Positions 55,707 to 64,000 of a stretch of DNA of 64,000 nt are shown in pieces. Position numbers and translations under genes: made by a program. The DNA comes from Coptis chinensis (lineage: Eukaryota > Streptophyta > Magnoliopsida > Ranunculales > Ranunculaceae): assembly GCA_015680905.1 (NCBI GenBank), contig CM027385.1:28464501-28528500 (forward strand), read 5' to 3'. Position 1 is the stretch's first letter, and every line of letters starts with the position of its first letter. The notes under the pieces are model-generated. The model was given only the letters and a program-made list of their open reading frames with translations, did not search any database and was not told the origin of the DNA.

Positions 55707-57305
55707 ACACACTTATAAATGGTGTTGCACAGGGCTATAGGTCTGAAATTTTCTACCTTAGTCGGGTTATCAACTTTTGGAATGAGGCAAAGACAAGTTG
55801 AATTTACTGCCCTTGGAAGCTTGTAACTGCTGAAAAAATTCATTACTACTCTAGTGAAATCTTTCCCCACTGTTTCCCAGCAAACCTTGAAGAAAAAAGG
55901 ATTGAATCCATCATGTCCAGGAACTTTATTATCATCCATGTCAAAGAGGGCTACTTTGACCTCTTCATCGGTGATCTCTATCCCCAGATTTCATGCCATA
56001 GGTTCTGAGATGCCATTCCTTACCTTCAAGTTTAGAAAGAACTCTGCATCACTCACTTGTATTGCATTTGTACCCAGAAGTTGGGTATAATACTCTACTA
56101 TTGTCTTCGCTACTTCATTCTGCCCTTTGACAGTGAGTTCATGTTCATTTTCCAGAGTCCATATACCTCTTCTTGATACCTTTTCTTTTATACAACTGAA
56201 AAAGTGTTTCATACACTTATCCCCATCCTTCATCCACATGCCTTCGCTTTTTCTGTTCCATGTCCATTGCTTCGGCTCTCGCTAAAGTGTTGTATCTTTC
56301 CATACAAAGCCTTTCTCTTTCCCCCAATACTATATTCCCTAGGATACTCTGAAGTAAAATATGTGCATCATGTAGTTCTTGCTTAACAACTTCTACTATT
56401 TCATGAAGGTGGGAAAAATTTGCTCTGGCCCATTGTTTTACCTTTTGCTTCAGCATATTTAGTTTCTTAACCAATACATACATGGGATTGTTATAAATGG
56501 GCATTTTCCACACTTCTTCCAAAATGCATTTAAACTCTCCCTGTAAGGCCCAGAAGTTGCAGAACTTGAACGGAGGGGCTTTCCTCGTATAATCACTCCA
56601 ACTCAAGAGCATTGGAGAATGGTCAGATATGCCATATAGTAGGAACTCAGCGAAGGTATATGGATAGGCAGTGTACCATGCTTTGTTCACTAAACATCTA
56701 TCAATCCTTGACATAATGCTTCCTATGCCTACGAATTTATTCCACCAAGTAAAGAAGAAGCCAATGGAATTTATATTAGACAACCCTGTATTCTGCAAGC
56801 AAAGACTAAAATCATATGCTTCTCTAGGATGCATAGGGTCTCCTCCTACTCTCTCATTTGATGCTAAAATATTGTTGAAATCCCCTGCCACACACCATGG
56901 GCCATGGACACCTTTACTTATTCTGATAAGCTCATTCCATAAAACCAATCACTCTTTGAAACTATTACTTGCATACACCACTATCAAACAAAAGACTTCA
57001 TTACTCGGCATAAACTTTACCTTGCAGTGAATATATTGATCTGACTCCTTCAATTTTTGAACATACACCACTCGCGGCTCCCAACATACCCATATTCTAC
57101 CAGCAGGACTATGAACATAGTTATCAATGCTATTCCATTGAGGACAACATATATTTCTAATAGAATCACTCTTCTGCTATTTAACCTTTGTTTCCAACAG
57201 CCCAAAAATACTAATCTTCTTAGCTACTCGAACCTTATTAATCTCTACAGCTTTGTGAACGTCATTAGTACCTCTCATATTCCACACACTTATTGGAGCT
57301 ATCAT
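55707..57305 (-). pseudogene. LINE-3 ORF2, N-terminal part (endonuclease, RT start)
   Basis: The ATG at 57305 follows the ORF1 stop by three bases. Endonuclease codons: SVWNMRGTND, KISIFGLLETKVK, then in the frame 56948-56217 GPWCVAGDFNNILASNERVG, SRIDRCLVNKAWY and GISDHSPMLLSW. RT start: MDDNKVPGHDGFNPFFFKVC, FRPIALCNTIYKCVTKVI, where LINE-2 inserts. Stops follow ETKVK and SEPMA. Confidence 0.8.
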
Positions 57306-57308
57306 CGA

Positions 57309-58887
57309 TTAATATTTTTTATTTTTGGATCCCTTGAGCCTACCCCTACTCCGCTTACCATGCTTGTTCTTATTACTACTGCTTGAGTTCTGTTTCTGTC
57401 TCTGTTTGTCATTGCTTAGCAGTTCCTTTTCTCCCCTGTTTGCTGATTTCTGAGTGGTAAGAGTCTCCTTTTGTTGCATAAGGGTGTCCATAATAGTCAT
57501 TACCCCTTATGTTATGTCGCTGAAATATGGAGTCTCCTCCACAGACACATCATCATCAGATAAGTCCTCTTCCCTAATTTCTTATGGTAGGCTATCAAAC
57601 CTAAACTGCACCTCCTCAAACTCTGACATCAAACTTGGTTCTGCTGGCAAAGTAACATGATCCACAACTTCTACATAGGGCACTAGCGATAAAGCAGATA
57701 CTATAATATTTTCAACCATTTCAAATTGGTTCCCTTCAGGTTCAAGTGGTTGATTAACCTGTTCTTGAACCACTAGAGTACCATCCCTTTCTACCTCATC
57801 AACCCTAGAACAACTATTCAGTGTATCCATATTCTCCTCCTGCTGCACTAGACTCATTCTAATTGGGCTTTCCGTTTTATATCTCATTTCAGTATTCTCA
57901 ACCTCAATATTCTCTACTACCTCTTCTCTGGTATCGCTAGTTCTAGCTTATGTTTCTGGTTCTCTGTCTACTACCAATCCCCTTCTCCTCGGAACCCAGA
58001 CATTCCTCTGACCAGTAACAGTGGTTGTATTTGTCTGTGTATTCCTTGGAACTCTATAGCATTTGTCTATGAGATTACCAAATGCCTTACAGCTGTCGTG
58101 ACTTCTTTGGAACCCATGAGTAGTATTCCACCTTGATAGTTATGATATCTCCTTTGTCCATTTCTATCTCAAAATCCTTTGGTAACTCTGAGGAAATCTC
58201 TACTTCAACACATACTCTAGCAAATGCAATCCTTCTTCTTGATGTATTAGCCTTATCCATGAGCAGATGCTTTCCCAATCTACTAGCCACCACACCTAAA
58301 CCCTCCTTTGACCATAATTCTTTTGGAACATCAAAGAGGTTGACCCATATCGGAATACCTTTGATTGTTTTCCGCCTTCTCTCCACATCCTGAGACCATG
58401 GCGTAACTATAAAACAATTTCCAACCATGTAAACAGGACCTGCCTCCATGACATAAAGTTTATCCTCCGCATTTGTGAACTTGAAATAATAAAGGTCTGA
58501 ATTTGCAATCATATCAAAATCCCCTTTTATTCTCCATTTCTTTGTCAAGTACTATTCCACATATGGGAACGACATTCGATTTTCCAGGAAAAATCCCACT
58601 AGATAATCTTCCCACATACTAACTCCATTTGTAATGATTTCCTTTGGGATAATGGTGAAACCATTAATAATCACTGGGCTATGTTGTTTCAAATGATTAA
58701 AGGCAACAACTTTGCCTTTGTTGAACAGCGAACTCCAAGAATTTTGTTGAGTTGTTTTGACTTCACAAGCTTCTTCTTGAACAGCTGGTGGAATAGCTTT
58801 AGTTGAGCTTTGCCCTCTCTCTCCATTGTTAGTGAGAGGCGGGAAATCTTGGACATTTGTTAGAGAGCTATTCATGTTTTCTTCCAC
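57309..58887 (-). pseudogene. LINE-3 ORF1 (DUF4283, decayed zinc knuckle)
   Basis: Starts MEENMNSSLTNVQDFPPLTN. The DUF4283 part has GVSMWEDYLVGFFLENRMSF, KKWRIKGDFDMIANSDLYYF and MEAGPVYMVGNCF. A TAG replaces an expected Gln codon between PYVE and YLTKKW (58549). A knuckle-like CKAFGNLIDKC has Asn in place of the His ligand. Further stops break the acidic C-terminal part; the end is basic (GKRSRGRLKGSKNKKY). Confidence 0.75.
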
Positions 58888-59081
58888 TATGAACTCACAC
58901 TGTTAACAATGGAGGATTTTACCAATAGTGGAAAAAAAGCATAAAAGGTTGTGGATAGGAAATCTCTGCCTAATTGTTTTTGCTATTCTAGGAAAGAAAA
59001 AGGAGCACTAGATCAACCATGAGCAACTTAAGCTATATCAAAACAAATCGCCCCTAAAAGGGCCCCCATTAAACAAACAAC

Positions 59082-59129
<48 letters not shown>

Positions 59130-59320
59130 TTTCGGGGAGTGTTTCTCCTTCCCATCTTTTATGTGGAGTTTTTCGTTTTGCTTTAATGATCTTTCTTAAA
59201 CAAACAAATGGGTCTCCAAGCCTAGGTTTTTTAGTCCTTCAGTTGTCATTTAGCTTTTGGAGTGTTTTTTAGCTGACGTACTATCAAATGCATATTCTTT
59301 AAGCATCTGAAAGCATGCAT
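58888..59320 (-). other. 5' UTR of LINE-3 with GA microsatellite
   Basis: Non-coding sequence between the LINE-3 ORF1 start and the right target duplication. A GA run at 59084-59127 (CT in the LINE orientation) lies near the middle. Internal promoters of plant LINEs reside in the 5' UTR, but none can be pinned here. Confidence 0.5.
59084..59127. repeat. GA microsatellite, about 22 units
   Basis: Uninterrupted GA dinucleotide run. Confidence 0.95.
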
Positions 59321-59336
59321 CCAAGGTTCCCAAATT

Positions 59337-59794
59337 GATAAGGAAAGAGATGGAATAAGAAAAGGGTTGCTAAAACCAAAATAGAAATAGCCGAAGCAAG
59401 CTCACAACAGCAATTCTATATGGTTTTAAACAGCCTATCAAAATAGCAATCTCAATGCCTTTAACCTTTGAGGTTGAACCAAACAACAGTAGCTAATTCT
59501 AGCTACACCACATTAGCAGCATGCTCACATATAAACTATATTCCTTAAACATTGCAATATTAATTCAAAAACATGTGGATATGGTAAAATAAAATGCTAA
59601 ATAATACCACCCCCAAACAAGTCGGAAAGGTGGGATTCATGAAAAATAGATAGCATGCTTGGACAAAAATTAAACCAACTTAAAATTCAAATAACAACCA
59701 ACTTACATAATCCAATATTAACTACTTAACTAAACAACTGAGAATAAAAATTCTACTAAAATAGGAAAATATTCTTAAAAATAATACAATGAAA
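59337..59794. other. Athila non-coding region after ORF-A
   Basis: No gene is seen. On the minus strand, at about 59610-59622, lies CTTGTTTGGGGGTGGTATT, the G-rich motif also found before the LTR and after ORF-B. Confidence 0.5.
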
Positions 59795-61107
59795 CTAGCC
59801 ACGAGATGAGGATGGGCCAGAGCCATCCGTCCTACGTCGACGACGCTCACGACTTCCGGAGTCAGCAGAAGAAGAACCATCATGAGGTGGCAGGCGTTGT
59901 AGAAATTTTTCTTGAAATGTGCACTGCTGTTCCATTAAAATATAAATGGCTTCCCAATGCTCAGTATTCGTATGAGCGAGAGTCTCCATGTTAGCCTGGA
60001 GATCCTGGTGACTATCACTGATCAACTAAAACTTAAACTGAAGCTTTACTTGGCTACGGATAATGGTACCTTGCCTAGTCTGGATAGCCTCACAGAGGTC
60101 ACTAAGAGAAAGTTGGCCTGCACAAATTGTCTCATTCTGGTTATGGAGAGTTCGCAGGTCACGATGAAGTAATGAGAAACGGGTTATATCTATTGTAGCC
60201 TTTTCCAAAGCTTCTGTATCAAAACAGGCTGCATCTTCCTCCTCCGATTCCATCTCAGCAGCCAAAACCTCAGCCAAATTCCACTCCTTTTGAATACACT
60301 CCCTATAAATCCATGCGTTCTCATGTAACTTCAACTTCACCTTACTCGATTCCGGAACACATCCCTAATACAACATAATCTTCATGATCAATGTAGGGAA
60401 AGCTGAGGTAAATTGACCAACTGCTACAATCTCAAGTAATATAAAATCAAGGATGCAAAACCCATACCTTCTGTTATGAAGGGTCCAGAGAATATGTAGA
60501 AAACTCAAATTATGTCACTGGCTTTCGTGGTGGCAATCACATTCCTACCAACACACTGAGCCACTTCCAGCTTGTTTCTTCTCGGAGACGTCTGACGAAC
60601 ACAATTCGACCCCGGATTGTAACATCCTTCCAATACTGTCTCCGACATCAACAGACTGATTCCTCCAAGTTGAGATTCCTACATTGTGACTACGACGTCT
60701 CTTTCCTCAATGCATGTAATCTCAGCCAACACTGCTGTAGTCAACTCCTTACGATTACCATTTATATCCAGAAAAATCCTACGACTACTAATCTTCCTCT
60801 TCTTGTAAAAAGGGAACACCAAATCAGGGTAGTAAAAATCATCAGTAGAATACCACAACCCTTCCCACTTCCTAATACGCATTTTGGTATCAAAGAAGGG
60901 TGCAAACTTTGCACTAGAAAAAACTTGATTAGGAAGAATTGTTGGGGTTTCAGGAGCCATTGAGTTTTGGATTTGGAATTTGTGATGAATGTAAGGTGTG
61001 GGATAGTGAACAAAACACTCGGTTGAAATTGGAACTAGATGTGTGGAGGAGGTTGAGACGCGCAGGGCTTCAAGATGGCTGAATAAAGAGGGCGTCTTGG
61101 CGGCCAA
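59795..61107 (-). pseudogene. Extra ORF-A of the Athila-type element
   Basis: The frame begins MAAKTPSLFSHLEALRVSTS (61107) or at the in-frame ATG of MAPETPTILPN. Then FFDTKMRIRKWEGLWYSTDD, FYYPDLVFPFYKKRKISSRR and IFLDINGNRKELTTAVLAEI, which resemble the putative plant transposon protein domain. After stops near 60680-60350 come 60340-60026 (EVLAAEMESEEEDAACFDTE, LSLSDLCEAIQTRQGTI) and the end 60025-59795 (METLAHTNTEHWEAIYILME, basic GSRERRRRRTDGSGPSSSRG). It sits where Athila elements carry an env-like or accessory ORF. No signal peptide or membrane segment is seen. Confidence 0.5.
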
Positions 61108-62083
61108 AGTTTTTCAGGTTCAGCCGTGTTCTTGAGTATGGAGGTGAGGAAGAAAAGAAGAAAACGTGTGGGGTTTTTAAAATAGGGAGTCACGTGCCCC
61201 ACCTGGTAGGGTTTTTAAATTTTGAGCCCAAGCCCAAAACAAAACTGTAATACCCATCATGTCCTATGCCTCATATAACTTAAAACTAAAATTTCTAATT
61301 CGTTAATGGTCCGATTTTTGCAAATGAGCTATAAAAATGATCAGCATAGAAAATACAATCTAATGATCTATAATAAAAACTCAAGTCTAACCGTGGTTTA
61401 CACATAAGTAGATAGAAAACGCCTTGGAACGCGTGAATGACATAAATTATGTGATAAAAAAAATCTAAATTCATAGATAGTGTCAACCTGAATCAAAGTA
61501 CGACTAAACAGCATAAACAACAAGAATAGGAAGTTGAGCGATCAAGAATGGAAAGACCAAACATCCACCCCTAAACAAATTTTTGAAAACAAGGTTTAGA
61601 AAATTTGTTTCAAACTTGGGTCTTTTAAAGTCAGATTCCCGAGACTTACTAGATTACTGTTTATTTGGTTTTAATATTTTTTTAATTTTTATGAATAAGG
61701 TTTAATATAAAAGAAAACAATAAAGCAATAAAGACATAATCACTCCATAGAGAAACATGACTCAAAATCGAGAAAACATGCAATAGTGGAAAGCGTGAAT
61801 TACGTTACATGTGGACTTAGGATCTGGTACTTACAGCCACACACTCCAAAGGGAGGGCCCGGTTACCTTAATGGTGCACTACCAATATATATATATATGG
61901 AATTGAAATGAAGTATACCAAACATCAATGGTCAGTCCTCATAGACAGGGTATTTTAAAAGGACATTCTCCACATCTGGGGACATTAACTCGTGAAAATG
62001 TTTTAAACGTTGGCCATTAACTTGAAAGGTACTGTTGTCCTTGGGATTTACCAAGGCGATTGCCCCATATATAAGGGGTGACT
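61108..62083. other. Non-coding region between integrase and ORF-A
   Basis: AT-rich, no gene. A weak version of the G-rich motif (GTTTAGGGGTGGATG, minus strand) lies near 61567. The last integrase codons may extend into the right edge of this stretch (INT end at 62084). Confidence 0.5.
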
Positions 62084-63211
62084 TCAGTAACCAGAAAAGG
62101 ACCAGACCAACAGGTTTTTAATTTTCCTAGAAAAATATGTAAACGTGAGGTAAAGCAAAACCTTTTGACCAACTACAAACTCTTTACGCAAAATCTGTTT
62201 ATCATTAACAAGTTTCAAGTTAGCTTTATAATCCTTCGCGAGATCATAAGAATCGCTACAGATTTCTTCAAGCTCATTTAATTGCAATTTGCGCTTGACA
62301 CCCGCCTCATCAATATTGAAGTTTAGGCTTTTTATAGCCCAGATAGCACGGTGCTCCAATTCAACAGACAAGTGACAAGGTTTTCCAAACACAAGTCTAA
62401 AGGGAGACATTCCTATAGGAGTTTTAAAAGCTGTCCGATACGCCCATAAGGCATCTGTTAGATGCTTAGACCAATCTTTCTGATCAGGATTGACTATCGT
62501 TTCTAATATTTTTTTAATTTCCCTATTATAGACTTCTACTTGGCCACTAGTTTGCAGTTCATAAGGAGTCGCCACCTTATGGGTAACTCTGTATTGCTTA
62601 ACTAAAGAAGCAACAACTCTATTGCAAAAATGCATTCCACCATCACTGATGATGGCTTTAGGGATGCCAAAATGAGAGAAAATATATTCCTTAATGAAAA
62701 ACACAACTGTCGTACGGTCATTGCTATGGCAAGCCATGGCCTCTATCAATTTGGAAATGTAGTCCACGACAACAAGAATATAAATAAAACCGTGGGAAAC
62801 AGGAAAAGGACCCATGAAATCAATGCCCCATACATCAAAAATTTCCATTACCATAATGGGATTTAAAGGCATAATATTACGTTTAGTGATATGCCCAAGT
62901 TGTTGGCAACGAACACACGTCTTGCAGTGAACTTGGGCATCTTTAAAAAGAGTAGGCCAATAAAAACCACATTGAAGAACTTTAGCTGCCGTTTTCATAC
63001 TACTAAAATGGCCACCACACTCTTTGTCATGGCAGAAGGATAAAACCTCATTATATTCCCACTGGGGAATACAACGATGAATAATCTTATCCGCACAATA
63101 CTTAAAAAAGTAGGTCTCATCCCAGTAGTATAGCTTAACTCTGGCAAAAAAAATTTTACGTTCGCTTTTTAACCAAACATCAGGAATAATATCAGAAGCG
63201 AAAAAATTCAC
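62084..63211 (-). CDS. Athila-type integrase, uninterrupted 375-codon frame
   Basis: This is the longest intact retroelement frame besides the LINE zf-RVT. It starts in the RNase H-integrase linker, so [13 protein letters not shown] is not a true protein start. Zinc-binding part: [20 protein letters not shown] with [10 protein letters not shown]. The catalytic triad is complete: Asp in [11 protein letters not shown], Asp in [10 protein letters not shown], Glu in [16 protein letters not shown]. The C-terminal part shows [40 protein letters not shown] and GQKVLLY, typical of Athila. Upstream RT/RNase H codons are broken, so no complete Pol can be made. The family inserts cDNA into the chromosome. 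Confidence 0.85.
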   Translation of the reverse strand: MNFFASDIIPDVWLKSERKIFFARVKLYYWDETYFFKYCADKIIHRCIPQWEYNEVLSFCHDKECGGHFSSMKTAAKVLQCGFYWPTLFKDAQVHCKTCVRCQQLGHITKRNIMPLNPIMVMEIFDVWGIDFMGPFPVSHGFIYILVVVDYISKLIEAMACHSNDRTTVVFFIKEYIFSHFGIPKAIISDGGMHFCNRVVASLVKQYRVTHKVATPYELQTSGQVEVYNREIKKILETIVNPDQKDWSKHLTDALWAYRTAFKTPIGMSPFRLVFGKPCHLSVELEHRAIWAIKSLNFNIDEAGVKRKLQLNELEEICSDSYDLAKDYKANLKLVNDKQILRKEFVVGQKVLLYLTFTYFSRKIKNLLVWSFSGY

Positions 63212-63249
63212 AGTGTCGGCATACCAAGGTGCAGAAAAAATAGAATAAA

Positions 63250-64000
63250 GATGCTCATCAGGAAAATAATCGGGTATGGACTCAGAATCACTATTACTGT
63301 CATTGGTTAGTCTAGATAAGTGGTCGGCAACTACATTTTCAACCCCTCGTTTATCCTTAATTTCTAAGGTAAACTCTTACAGGAGAAGGATCCATCGATC
63401 AATCTCTGTTTAGCATCCTTCTTGGCGAGAAGGTACCTAAGAGCTGCATGGTCCGTATATAATAAGGTCTTTGAACTAGCCAAATAAGGACGGGACCTAT
63501 CTAAAGCATAAACCACAACTAAAAATTACTTTTCCGTAGTAGTATAATTTCTTTGAGCATCATTTAAAGTTTTACTAGCATAATAAATAACGGTGGACTT
63601 ATCATCTAGTTTCTGGCCTAACACAGCACTAACAACATAATCGTTAGCGTCACACATGTTCGAAAGGTTTAGACCAATCGGGAGGCTGTATAATCGGTGC
63701 AGATGTTAAAGCAGCTTTTAATGTTTCAAAAGCCTATTTGCAGTCATAATTGAAATCAAAGATGACATCTTTTAAAAGCAGATTAGTTAAATGCCTAGCT
63801 AATTTTGAAAAATCCTTGATAAAACGCCTATAGAAACCTGCATGACCTAAAAAGGCTCTAATGTCATAGATAGTCTGGGTGGTATAGGTAGAGACTCTAT
63901 TTTATCTAATTTGGCCTTATCTACTTCTATGCCGTCACTAGATACAATATGACCTAGAGCTATTCCTCTTTTAACCATAAAATGACATTTTTCCCAATTT
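63250..64000 (-). pseudogene. RT end and RNase H remnant of the Athila-type element
   Basis: Minus-strand codons: NWEKCHFMVKRGIALGHIVS, SDGIEVDKAKLDKIESLP (RT end), then a frameshifted connection region, CDANDYVVSAVLGQKLDDKS, YYASKTLNDAQRNYTTTEK, a stop, FLVVVYALDRSRPYLASSKT, LYTDHAALRYLLAKKDAKQR and [14 protein letters not shown]. The block order matches Athila Pol. At least four frame breaks. The RT active site lies beyond the right edge. Confidence 0.8.

Larger units (their letters stand above)
47321..59320 (-). mobile_element. LINE-3, full-length, split by LINE-2
   Basis: Flanking direct repeats CCAAGGTTTCCAAATT (47305-47320) and CCAAGGTTCCCAAATT (59321-59336) differ by one base. The 3' end has a short A tail (T run from 47321). 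Without LINE-2 and one copy of its duplication the element measures about 6.2 kb. Order on the minus strand: 5' UTR with a GA/CT microsatellite, ORF1 (58887-57309), ORF2 with endonuclease, RT, zf-RVT and RNase H (57305-55707 and 49921-47372). It lies in the 3' region of the Athila element. Confidence 0.8.
42747..64000 (-). mobile_element. Athila-type Ty3/gypsy element, interrupted by nested LINEs
   Basis: Read on the minus strand: RT end and RNase H (64000 to about 63250), integrase (63211-62084), extra ORF-A (61107-59795), a break by LINE-3 (59320-47321), extra ORF-B (47140-46087), a long 3' non-coding region and a 3' LTR (44083 to about 42747). The integrase end matches the Athila group ([20 protein letters not shown]). 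The 5' part lies beyond 64000. A motif GTTTGGGGGTGG recurs after the ORFs. That all parts belong to one copy is inferred from the LINE-3 target duplication. Confidence 0.7.

Noticed and set aside
1-64000. tRNA, rRNA or CRISPR features
   Set aside because: No cloverleaf-like sequence, ribosomal core sequence or regularly spaced identical repeat with unique spacers was seen by eye; a tRNAscan-SE or Infernal run would settle RNA genes.

Overview
The window is nuclear DNA of a flowering plant. Almost all of it is made of transposable elements: Ty3/gypsy retrotransposons of the Tat and Athila lineages, L1-type LINEs with DUF4283/zf-RVT/RNase H modules, and several hAT-like and Mutator-like non-autonomous DNA elements. 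One recognisable host gene lies between them. The species cannot be fixed from the sequence. I saw no bacterial-style operons, CRISPR arrays, rRNA or tRNA genes.

Region 1 (1-21533) is a stack of three related Tat/Retand-type elements. Element A (+, about 513-8660) has broken protease, RT/RNase H, a second RNase H and integrase, then a long antisense ORF (aORF) and a 3' LTR. Element B (-, 8661-16919) runs the other way: 5' LTR, PBS-like site, gag, protease, RT/RNase H, second RNase H, integrase, spacer and only the C-terminal part of its aORF. Element C (+, 16920-21533) shows only spacer, aORF and 3' LTR. The junctions fit A inserted in the aORF of B, and B inserted in the spacer of C. All carry many stops, largely of the CAG/CAA to TAG/TAA kind. 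Two features recur in the copies: a predicted 73-74 nt phase-0 intron in the aORF, and a five-copy array of short inverted repeats between integrase and aORF.

Region 2 (21534-28400) is gene-poor. It holds a LINE RNase H relic, a 957-bp hAT-like element with a perfect 8-bp target duplication (23810-24766), a 1.7-kb Mutator-like element with a 9-bp duplication (24909-26629) that contains a second, older element and a CCA-rich array, and a foldback element (27190-27550).

Region 3 (28657-38323, minus strand) is the host gene, an EBS/SHL-type BAH-PHD histone reader in five coding exons that join without a break into 216 residues. Its last intron (5.8 kb) carries a 3.1-kb LINE insertion with a 15-bp target duplication. 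About 0.5 kb upstream of its start codon lies an AT-rich foldback element of about 735 bp.

Region 4 (39558-42746) has a 240-bp MITE with a 9-bp duplication and an F-box gene relic.

Region 5 (about 42747-64000, minus strand) reads as one Athila-type element that continues past the right edge: RT/RNase H relic, an intact 375-codon integrase region, two divergent extra ORFs, and a 3' LTR. It was split by a full-length LINE (LINE-3, 47321-59320, target duplication 16 bp with one mismatch), which was itself split by another full-length LINE (LINE-2, 49934-55694, perfect 12-bp duplication). I found no undescribed defence or metabolic system. The most unusual signals are the conserved antisense gene and hairpin array of the Tat elements, and the reconstructable insertion history.
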